Both the position numbers and the translations under genes were made by a program. The notes beneath the pieces were generated by a model. It ran no database searches and had not been told where the DNA came from. It saw only the letters and a program-made list of their open reading frames with translations. Of a stretch of 32,276 bases of DNA, positions 22,879 through 29,974 are shown one piece after another (position 1 is the first letter of the stretch; the number at the start of each line of letters is the position of its first letter). Source of the stretch: an uncultured Clostridia bacterium (lineage in GTDB: Bacteria > Bacillota > Clostridia > Christensenellales > Borkfalkiaceae); contig CANQHG010000019.1 in assembly GCA_947623655.1 (NCBI GenBank), forward strand, positions 1 through 32,276, written 5' to 3'.

Positions 22879-22907
22879 ATTCTATTGAAGACTGTGTAAA
22901 AATATGC
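22879..22907 (-). promoter_or_regulatory. Candidate SigE-type promoter of the deacetylase operon
   Basis: On the minus strand: GCATATT (22901-22907) fits the SigE -35 consensus; after 14 bp AATAGAAT (22879-22886) fits the -10 at five of seven fixed positions. A TTGATA-17-TATACT pair nearer the gene would start transcription inside the coding region. Confidence 0.45.
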
Positions 22908-23105
22908 CTACGGCGCACGCCTCCCCCCTCACGGGAAGGCAAAGAGCGATACGAATTTGATACAGGGTAAGGCAGGCCCTCATTCCGAATTCTTAAGGGG
23001 GAGTAAATCAAGTTGATGCAAGGCTCCTCCCCGGGAGGGGGCAGGCGAGAAAACTCCTTGGCTCCTCCCAAGGAGGAGCTGTCGCCGCAGGTGACTGAGG
23101 TGGGC
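22908..23105. repeat. Cluster of GC-rich palindromic (REP-like) repeats
   Basis: About 200 bp without a gene, made of stacked palindromes. They are CCTCCC-C-GGGAGG (23026-23038), GCTCCTCC-CAA-GGAGGAGC (23061-23079), and GTCGCC-GCA-GGTGAC (23081-23095). The CAGTCACCTGCGGCGACAGC-like reading on the minus strand followed by a GGAGGAGC palindrome is a type of interspersed repeat I recall from many gut Clostridia. The first 16 bp (22907-22922) match 31841-31856 closely. Confidence 0.65.
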
Positions 23106-23117
23106 ATAAAGCGCCCC

Positions 23118-23317
23118 GCGTCATTCTGAGGCATGGATGCGGAACGGAGTCAGAAGCCTTAACTCGCCCCGCCCGCACGTTCTTTATGGCGTCGAAGGGC
23201 GGCACGAGGAGCGTAGAGACGAAGTTAGAATCTCGCGGGGCAAATGTAAAACATGCGGCGAGATGCTTCGGTACATCTTTCACGGACTGCGTACAGCTCC
23301 TGTTCTCAGCATGACGC
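23118..23317. repeat. MITE-like element, about 200 bp, with inverted ends
   Basis: The ends GCGTCATTCTGAG (23118-23130) and CTCAGCATGACGC (23305-23317) are inverted repeats matching at 12 of 13 positions. GTCATTCTGAG ends are common on interspersed repeats in Firmicutes. No open frame of coding character lies within, and no target-site duplication is obvious. Confidence 0.5.
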
Positions 23318-23326
23318 CGTCCGCAA

Positions 23327-23517
23327 CCCCTCAAACACTTTCTTTTCGAAGGCCGTAGGCCGAGCAAAGAAATGTTCGAAACCATTCCAACATCACGTGT
23401 CTTAGGCGGAATTCACTTCCGCCGTGGGCGACACAATTCGGCGCATACCTGCGCCTTATTGTCTTTCAAGGAAGTTCGGTCCGTGGGGTGATAAGGCTTG
23501 GAAATGTAATAAACCGA
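23327..23517. repeat. 191-bp tandem repeat, unit 1
   Basis: Unit 1 matches unit 2 at about 173 of 191 positions without gaps. It has hairpin A (23331-23379: CAAACA/TGTTCG and TTTCTTT/AAAGAAA arms, with a GGCC-GTA-GGCC tip). Hairpin B is GGCGGAA/TTCCGCC (23405-23423), and hairpin C is GGCGCA-TACC-TGCGCC (23440-23455). Confidence 0.95.
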
Positions 23518-23708
23518 CCCCTCGAACACTTTCTTTTCGTAGGCCGCAGGCCGAGTAAAGAAATGTTCGAAACCATTCCTGAATTACGTGCCTTAGGCGG
23601 AATTTATTTCCGCCGTGGGCGACTCAATTCGGCGCATACCTGCGCCTCGTTGTCTTTCAAGGAAGTTCGGTCCGTGGGGTGATAAGGCGCGGAAATGTAA
23701 GAAATCGA
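23518..23708. repeat. 191-bp tandem repeat, unit 2
   Basis: It directly follows unit 1 with the same length and the same three hairpins (A 23522-23570, B 23596-23614, C 23631-23646). In hairpin A the outer arm TCGAACA pairs perfectly with TGTTCGA. The two changes in hairpin B fall only in its loop. Confidence 0.95.
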
Positions 23709-23756
23709 CCCCTCGAACGATTTGTTTTCGCAGAAAACAAATCGTTCGAAATTAAA
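23709..23756. repeat. 191-bp tandem repeat, partial unit 3 (perfect hairpin)
   Basis: Unit 3 keeps the CCCCTCGAAC start, then forms a perfect 17-bp stem TCGAACGATTTGTTTTC (23713-23729) with its complement at 23733-23749 around the loop GCA. It ends 9 nt after the mutS2 stop on the minus strand and may protect that mRNA end; it has no T-run. Confidence 0.85.
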
Positions 23757-23758
23757 GC

Positions 23759-26107
23759 CTATTTAAGTTTTACGATCGTTACGCCGCTTTCGCCCTCGCC
23801 GTATTTGCCGAGGCGGAAACTCTCCACGCGCGCATGCTTTCGCAACACCTCATGCACCGCCGCGCGGACCTTGCCCGTCCCCATGCCGTGCACGATACGC
23901 ACTTCCGACAAATTTGCGACGAGCGCCGCGTCGAGAAAATTCTCTGTCTCCATCGCCGCTTCCGCCGCCGTCAACCCCAAAAGATTGCACTCCCGCGGCA
24001 GATCACGTCTTTCCGCAAGATGCTTGATGACCTGCACTTCCCTCTTTTGTTCGAGCACGGAAGAGGGGTAAAAGAGATCGTCGAGTTTCACGGCAACTTT
24101 TAAAGGTCCCACTTGGACCTGAGCGGTATTTTTCTCTTTTCGGAGAGAAAGCACGACCCCCTGCGCGGACATGGTACCCACAAAAACCGTCTCGCCCGCT
24201 TTCAATTTATCTCTGTCGACGGGCTCCAGCCGCACTTTTTCGGCCTCTTCGGGCGCCTCGTCTCCCATCTTATTTTTGAGCGTCCTCGCGCGGATGACGT
24301 CGCTTTCCGTGAGCGTCTCTTTGGCGACGATCTCCTCGATCTGGGCGAGAAGTTCTTCTGCTCTTGCCGTGCGCTCCGAGACGATGCGCCGCGCTTCCGC
24401 CTTAGACGAATATAAAAATTTCTCGCGTTCCCGCTTGAATTTTTCCTCGTCTTTTTCGAGCGTTTGCAGGCGGGCATTCCACTCTTTTTTGAGCCTTTCC
24501 GCCTCTTCCCGCTCGGCTTCCGCCTGTATCCTGCTCTCTTCGGCCGCCCGCAGCGTCCTCTCAAAGGAACGCGCGCTTTCGGAGAGATATCCCCGCGCCT
24601 CCTCGATCGTCTCCTCGGGAAGTCCCAGCCGCGTGCAGATCGCGAGCGCGTTCGACGAACCGGGTGCGCCGATTCTGAGGCGGTAGAGGGGGCGGAAGTC
24701 CTCCGCGTCGAATTCCATACAGCCGTTCTGCATCCGCGCATGCTCATATGCGAACTCCTTGAGCGCCGCATAGTGCGTCGTCACGATGCCGCGGCAACCC
24801 TTTTTCTCGAGCGAAGAGAGCACGGCGCGGGCGAGAGCCTGTCCCTCTTCGGGGTCGGTGCCGCCGCCCGGTTCATCGATGAGCACGAGGCTGTTTTTGC
24901 CCGCTTCCCTTAAGATCTCACGGATGTTGACGATGTGTGATGAGAAAGTCGATAAATTTTCTTCGATGGATTGGCTGTCGCCGAGGTCACAGTACACCCC
25001 CGAAAAGACGGCGAGTCGGGTGCCTTGCCCCGCGGGAACGAATACGCCGCAGGCCGCCATGAGGCAAAAGAGGCCGCACATCTTCAGCGTGACCGTTTTG
25101 CCGCCCGTGTTCGCGCCGCTGATGAGGAGAAAGTCGTAATCTTCCCCCAATGAAACGGAAACGGGAACAGCACGCGCCCTGTCGAGCAGAGGGTGCCTGC
25201 CCTTTACGATATCGATGACGCCCTTCCCGTTGAGACGGGGACGGATCCCCCGCTCGCGATAACCGTATTCGGCGAGCGCATAGTAGCGGTCGATCTCGAC
25301 GAGCACATCGACGTCCGTCTCGAGCTGCGCGCGCATACGGCCCGCGTCGCCCGAGAGCTCTTTCAAGATGCGCTCCGTCTCCTCCTTTTCGTCGAGGGCG
25401 AGATCGCGCAGTTCGTTGTTCATCTCGAGAACTTCTTCCGGCTCGATAAATACCGTCGCGCCGCTCGCCGAACGGTCGTGCACAAAGCCGCGGATACTGC
25501 GCTTATATTCCGCTTTGACGGGAATGACATATCTGTCGCCGCGCACGGTGACAAGCCCGTCCTGCAAAAACTTTCTGTCGTCGCCCGTGAGGTAGCCGCT
25601 CAGACGGACGCGGATGCGCTCGCCAAGGCTTCTGATCTCACGGCGGATCGCAAAGAGTTTTTCGCTCGCGTTATCCGAGATCTCGTTCTCGTTCAAAATT
25701 TTCGTCACGATGTCTCGCTCGAGCCCCTCGTCGAAAATGAGCCGCCCGGAAAGCGTCTTCATCTTTCCGATCCGCGGGTCGGAGAGCGCGTGAATGCTCT
25801 TATAGCACACCCGAGCGGATGTGAGCAGCCGCGCGACGTTCAAAAGTTCGCCGCAACTCAGCGTCGAGCCTTTCTGCGCCCGCTCGAGGCTGTCGCCGAC
25901 GGGAGAAAATTCGGGAAGCCTGCCCGCGCCGAGTTCATACAGCAGAAGGGTCGCCTCCTGCGTCATGTCGAGACGGCGGTCCGCTTCCGCAAGTTCCGTG
26001 GCGGGCGTGAGTCCGATGATCGCCCTTTTGCTCCCGTCCAGGGCCGCATATCCCGCCGCCGCGGACAAAATTTTATCGAGTTCCAGCCTCTCAGAATGTT
26101 TTGTCAC
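23759..26107 (-). CDS. mutS2: MutS2 (ribosome rescue/recombination ATPase with Smr domain)
   Basis: A 782-aa MutS2. It has the core and clamp regions (1-320), then the ATPase with Walker A GANTGGKTVTLKM and Walker B LVLIDEPGGGTDPEEG. A long charged coiled coil follows (about 515-625), then a KOW-like segment (AGETVFVGTMSAQGVVLS). The C-terminal Smr domain (about 705-782) has RIVHGMGTGKVRAAV and SFRLGKYGEGESG. The usual first Smr motif with DL-G reads NLLGLTAAEA. MutS2 suppresses recombination in some bacteria and senses collided ribosomes in Bacillus. The GTG start at 26107 has AAGGAG 6 nt upstream and overlaps the U32 stop as GTGA. It is the last gene of the uvrC operon. Confidence 0.95.
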   Translation of the reverse strand: MTKHSERLELDKILSAAAGYAALDGSKRAIIGLTPATELAEADRRLDMTQEATLLLYELGAGRLPEFSPVGDSLERAQKGSTLSCGELLNVARLLTSARVCYKSIHALSDPRIGKMKTLSGRLIFDEGLERDIVTKILNENEISDNASEKLFAIRREIRSLGERIRVRLSGYLTGDDRKFLQDGLVTVRGDRYVIPVKAEYKRSIRGFVHDRSASGATVFIEPEEVLEMNNELRDLALDEKEETERILKELSGDAGRMRAQLETDVDVLVEIDRYYALAEYGYRERGIRPRLNGKGVIDIVKGRHPLLDRARAVPVSVSLGEDYDFLLISGANTGGKTVTLKMCGLFCLMAACGVFVPAGQGTRLAVFSGVYCDLGDSQSIEENLSTFSSHIVNIREILREAGKNSLVLIDEPGGGTDPEEGQALARAVLSSLEKKGCRGIVTTHYAALKEFAYEHARMQNGCMEFDAEDFRPLYRLRIGAPGSSNALAICTRLGLPEETIEEARGYLSESARSFERTLRAAEESRIQAEAEREEAERLKKEWNARLQTLEKDEEKFKREREKFLYSSKAEARRIVSERTARAEELLAQIEEIVAKETLTESDVIRARTLKNKMGDEAPEEAEKVRLEPVDRDKLKAGETVFVGTMSAQGVVLSLRKEKNTAQVQVGPLKVAVKLDDLFYPSSVLEQKREVQVIKHLAERRDLPRECNLLGLTAAEAAMETENFLDAALVANLSEVRIVHGMGTGKVRAAVHEVLRKHARVESFRLGKYGEGESGVTIVKLK

Positions 26108-28239
26108 AGCATACTCCTTTGGCTATGGCCGCGCGTGGGCGTCCCCTGCACCACAACGGTATGGTCGGAAAGCCGATCCGCCCCGCCGTCAGAGAGGAGG
26201 GGGGCGCAGTTGTAGACCTCGAAACGGCATCCGTTCATGCGGTAACGCCGCAACGGGAACAGCCGCCCCTCGCCGTCTGTAAGCGTATAAATTTGCCGAT
26301 TATCGCACGTTTTACAGCTCTTTTCAAAAGGACAATAACAAAGGTCCATCACCTTGACTGCCCCTTCCCGCAGTGCGAACGCGCCCTCCGAAGAGAGCCG
26401 CCTCTGCTCACAGGCCGAAATTTCCTTTGAAAGCGCAAAATATTCCGCTCCCGCGCCGATGACGCCCGCGACCGCAAAGCGGTTTGTGAGATTGAACCCC
26501 GTTCCCGCAAAGAGCTTGACGCCGTACTTTTGCGCAAGGGCGATCCCGTAGTATCCCTCGCAGTAAATTCCTCCGAAATTCTTCAGATATGGTGCAACGA
26601 GCGCCTCGTCCTTACCCGTAAAGAGAGGCGGAAGATACAAAAAGACATCCTCCCCGCCTTGGGGCAGAGCGGAATAATCGTTCGGCTTCAAAATGAAAAT
26701 ATCTGCTTTTTCTTCCCTTTGTTGCGCTATAAGTGCGGTTTTTTGCGTTTTATGGGGCGGCAACGCGGGTTCTTCGAAGACGGCTGCGGGAAGCGTCCTC
26801 TTCGGGTCGAGAACATCGCAAAAAGCGGCGTAAAAATCCCGCCGCAAGGCGTTGAGCGCCGATTTCGGCATGAACACGCCGTCCGTTTCAAGTTCCGCCG
26901 CGGGGGACAAGGGCAAGCCGTCCGTCTTCCCGAAGCATTCGTTCACCAGACGGAGATCGACGGGCGAACTCTTGGCCTTTTCGAGCGTGATTTCGCTCGT
27001 AAATTTAAAATCTCCGCAGATAATTTCAGGCTTTTCGCCGCTGAAAAGTCGCACATATAGTTCAATTTCGCGCTTTCTTACGCCCGAAAGCGCCCGCTCC
27101 GACGCCGCGCCGTCCGTCGTCACGCATACGGCATCTCCCGCCTCGGGACGGGCGTTCACGCTCATGAAAAATCCGTTTTCGACCGCTTCCGCAAACATCG
27201 CGCCCGCGACTTCTTTGCCGCCGCGCAAAATTTTGAAGCCGTCTCCCTTGCGGGGACGATAAGTACTCTTGCAAAACGCCCTGCCCCTGACAAAGGAGAG
27301 CTTTCCCACCTGCTCGCCGATGTGCCCCTGCACGTTGCGTGAAAGCAGCGTCTCGTCCTGCCCGAACGCGAGCCCTGCCGTATAATTCCCGCGGTTATAG
27401 GCGCGTTTCAGGTCGGAAAGCGCGTTTATTTTGACGATATCTGCGCTTTTTTCTGCTTTTTCACAGGCATTCAGGCAGGCCTTCACATATTTTACCGCCG
27501 CGGCGCAGTAAGCAGGACGGCGCATTCTTCCCTCTATTTTTAAAGAGGTCACGCCCGCACTTACGAGCTCTCCCACTCTCTCTCCCACGCTGAGGTCGGA
27601 AAGCGAGAGCGCATAGGCGGGCGTTTCATACCCCTCCCTGTCGATGGAATACAGCTTTCTGCACGGCTGTTTGCATCTGCCGCGGTTGCCGCTGTTGTTC
27701 CCCGCGAAAGAACTCATATAGCACTGTCCCGAATAGCACGTGCACAGCGCCCCTTGGACAAACACTTCCGTCTCGATGACCTCTGAGATTCTTTTGATTT
27801 CCCCGAGCGGCGTCTCGCGGGCGAGCACGGCCCTCGAAAAGCCGTATTCTTTGGCGATCTGCGCCCCGTAGACATTACAGCACCCCCCTTGTGTGGAGAG
27901 GTGCAGCACGATTTCGGGATACTTTTCCTTGACGAGCTTGCCGAGGAAGATATCCTGCATCAGAATGGCGTCGGCGCCCGACTCCCACGCCGCCTTTACG
28001 GCCGAAAAAAAGGCGTCCGTCTCGCTGTCTTTGACGAGCGTGTTGAGCGCGACATACACTTTCGCGCCCAAGAGATGAGCAAAGCGGGTCACGCGGGCCA
28101 GAGCTTCGGCGTCGAAATTCGCGGCGCTTTCACGGGCGGAAAATTGCTTGAGTCCAAGATAAACGGCGTCCGCGCCCGCATTGAGCGCCGCATAAGCCGT
28201 CTCTTCGTCCCCGGCGGGGGCTAAAATTTCTGCCGTCAT
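26104..28239 (-). CDS. U32 family protein (RlhA/YdcP-like, with DUF3656-type region)
   Basis: A 711-aa protein of the U32 (collagenase-like) family. It starts MTAEILAPAGDEETAYAALN, typical of the family barrel, and has the U32 signature EVFVQGALCTCYSGQCYMSS followed by a Cys cluster (NRGRCKQPCRKLY). The size, the middle region (about 370-470) and a C-terminal Cys group (CYCPFEKSCKTC) fit the long form related to E. coli RlhA, which hydroxylates 23S rRNA C2501. A tRNA or rRNA modification role is therefore more likely than proteolysis, but is inferred. ATG 28239 overlaps the hprK stop by 4 nt. Confidence 0.88.
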   Translation of the reverse strand: MTAEILAPAGDEETAYAALNAGADAVYLGLKQFSARESAANFDAEALARVTRFAHLLGAKVYVALNTLVKDSETDAFFSAVKAAWESGADAILMQDIFLGKLVKEKYPEIVLHLSTQGGCCNVYGAQIAKEYGFSRAVLARETPLGEIKRISEVIETEVFVQGALCTCYSGQCYMSSFAGNNSGNRGRCKQPCRKLYSIDREGYETPAYALSLSDLSVGERVGELVSAGVTSLKIEGRMRRPAYCAAAVKYVKACLNACEKAEKSADIVKINALSDLKRAYNRGNYTAGLAFGQDETLLSRNVQGHIGEQVGKLSFVRGRAFCKSTYRPRKGDGFKILRGGKEVAGAMFAEAVENGFFMSVNARPEAGDAVCVTTDGAASERALSGVRKREIELYVRLFSGEKPEIICGDFKFTSEITLEKAKSSPVDLRLVNECFGKTDGLPLSPAAELETDGVFMPKSALNALRRDFYAAFCDVLDPKRTLPAAVFEEPALPPHKTQKTALIAQQREEKADIFILKPNDYSALPQGGEDVFLYLPPLFTGKDEALVAPYLKNFGGIYCEGYYGIALAQKYGVKLFAGTGFNLTNRFAVAGVIGAGAEYFALSKEISACEQRRLSSEGAFALREGAVKVMDLCYCPFEKSCKTCDNRQIYTLTDGEGRLFPLRRYRMNGCRFEVYNCAPLLSDGGADRLSDHTVVVQGTPTRGHSQRSML

Positions 28240-29162
28240 CTTCCGATCGTCCGTTGAATGAGTTCCTGCGCGGCGTCGTATCCCATGCCCTTGAGCCTGT
28301 GGTTGCGGGCCGCGACTTCGATGAGGATGGCGAGATTGCGCCCGGGGGAAACGGGGACGGTGAGCTTGGGAACCTTAACGCCGAGGATCTCCTCGCAGCC
28401 GCCCTCGCCGCCGATCCTGTCGTATTCCTTGTCGCGCTTCCAATGCTCGAGTTCCATCACGAGCTCGATCTCTTTTTCGCCGAGCACAGACCCCGAGCCG
28501 TACATATTTTTGACGTTGATGATGCCGATGCCGCGCAATTCCATAAAGTAGCGGATCCGCTCGGGCGCCGTGCCGACAAGCTCGTTTTCGATCTTTTTGA
28601 TGAGCACGGAGTCGTCCGCGACGAGCCGATGGCCGCGCTTGATGAGTTCCATGGCCGTTTCGCTCTTGCCGACGCCGCTGTCTCCCGTTAAAAGGATCCC
28701 CGCGCCGAACACGTCCATGAGCACGCCGTGCACCGTCGTCTTGGGGGCGAGAAGACGGGAAAGATAGACGTAGAGTTCCGCCATGATGACCGTCGTCATC
28801 TTGCCCGTTCTGAACATGGGCGTGCCCGTCTTACGGGCGAACTCCATCATCTCGGGAGGAACGGGAAGATCTCTCGCAAAGACGACGCACGGGATCTTTC
28901 CGCATTCAAAGAGTTTTTTGACCCGCTCTATGCGCTCTTCGGAAGAAAAAGAGCGCATGAATTCGTGCTCCGTCTGCCCGATGAGCATGATGCGTTCGGC
29001 GTCGAACATGCTGAAAAAGCCCGCGAGCCTGAGCCCCGGCCTGTCTACGCTGATGTTCGTGAAAGTCAGGATCCCGCGCCCCGCATAGAGCACTTCGAGG
29101 TTCATGTCGGATGCGAACTTGTCGAGCATGACCGTCTCGTGCGGCAAAATGAATTCTTCCAT
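28236..29162 (-). CDS. hprK: HPr kinase/phosphorylase
   Basis: A 308-aa enzyme that phosphorylates HPr on Ser46 and removes it again, controlling catabolite repression through CcpA. The Walker A is GDSGVGKSETAMEL (about residue 155), the family signature is MELRGIGIINVKNMYG, and the second-half loop VPVSPGRNLAILIEVAARN is present. Length is normal. It starts 2 bp after the HAD gene and overlaps the U32 gene by ATGA. No ptsH is nearby. Confidence 0.96.
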   Translation of the reverse strand: MEEFILPHETVMLDKFASDMNLEVLYAGRGILTFTNISVDRPGLRLAGFFSMFDAERIMLIGQTEHEFMRSFSSEERIERVKKLFECGKIPCVVFARDLPVPPEMMEFARKTGTPMFRTGKMTTVIMAELYVYLSRLLAPKTTVHGVLMDVFGAGILLTGDSGVGKSETAMELIKRGHRLVADDSVLIKKIENELVGTAPERIRYFMELRGIGIINVKNMYGSGSVLGEKEIELVMELEHWKRDKEYDRIGGEGGCEEILGVKVPKLTVPVSPGRNLAILIEVAARNHRLKGMGYDAAQELIQRTIGR

Positions 29163-29164
29163 AT

Positions 29165-29974
29165 TTATTCCCCCATAGCGTATTTCATAAGTGCCTCGGC
29201 GACGCCGTCCTCTTCACAGGAAGAGACGACGATCGCTTTTTCTTTGAGCGCCGCTTCGGCATTGGAAACGGCAAACTTTCCGCCCGCCCGCTCCAGCATG
29301 GGCAGGTCGTTGAGCTGGTCGCCGATGGCGGCCGTCTTCTCACGCGGAATGCGGTAGTAATCGGAGAGAAAATCTACGGCGCCCGCCTTGTTTTCGTCTC
29401 TCGGCATGACCTCGACGAGGAAAGACGACGAGCAGGTGACGTAAAACTCTCCGCCGAGCTCGCGCTCCGTCTCCGCCCGCACACGCTCCCGCTCCTCGGC
29501 GGGCACCATCGCGAGAACTTTGATGACGTTGACGGATTTTGAGGACACCATGTCCGAGAGGTGCGGCTCGATTTTGCCTTTTACCCTGCAAATTTCTTCG
29601 TAGGCGCGAAGATATTCGTCGTCAATATTGGAATAAAAGTCGTCGCCCGTGTAAACATGGACATGGTACCCTTTTTTTTCGAAAAGGCGGATGGCTTTAA
29701 GGGCATGGTCCTCCAAAAATCCGCCGTTTTTCAGAATTGCACCCGTGCGCACATCTGCAATCATCGCGCCCTGATAGGCGACCGCGAGCCCGTCGTCGAG
29801 CCCGAGTTCCCGCAGACGGGGCAAAATAGAAGTCATCATGCGCCCCGTGACGACGGCGAAGATCCCGCCCGCCTCTCTGTACCGCGCGATCGCGCGCCTG
29901 TTGGTCTCGGAGACCGTACCGTCGCTGCGGACGAGCGTCCCGTCGAAGTCCGATAAAAAAAGTTGATATCTCAT
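29165..29974 (-). CDS. Cof-type HAD phosphatase
   Basis: A 269-aa haloacid dehalogenase-like hydrolase. Motif I is LFLSDFDGTLVRSDG with the nucleophile Asp, motif II is VVTGRM, and motif III with the metal Asp is TAAIGDQLNDLPML. A Lys (SSKSVNVIKV) lies before a C2 cap typical of the Cof group. Members dephosphorylate sugar phosphates or flavin precursors; the substrate is unknown here. It overlaps uvrC by ATGA and precedes hprK by 2 bp. Confidence 0.92.
   Translation of the reverse strand: MRYQLFLSDFDGTLVRSDGTVSETNRRAIARYREAGGIFAVVTGRMMTSILPRLRELGLDDGLAVAYQGAMIADVRTGAILKNGGFLEDHALKAIRLFEKKGYHVHVYTGDDFYSNIDDEYLRAYEEICRVKGKIEPHLSDMVSSKSVNVIKVLAMVPAEERERVRAETERELGGEFYVTCSSSFLVEVMPRDENKAGAVDFLSDYYRIPREKTAAIGDQLNDLPMLERAGGKFAVSNAEAALKEKAIVVSSCEEDGVAEALMKYAMGE

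Noticed and set aside
23488..23682. A 64-codon open frame in the 191-bp repeat that overlaps the next copy as GTGA
   Set aside because: The frame is open in both units, but most differences between units within it change the amino acid, and only about two are silent. That is not the pattern of a selected protein. The repeat length is not a multiple of three.
23327..23756. CRISPR array
   Set aside because: The repeats are 191 bp, directly adjacent with no spacers, and no cas gene is near.
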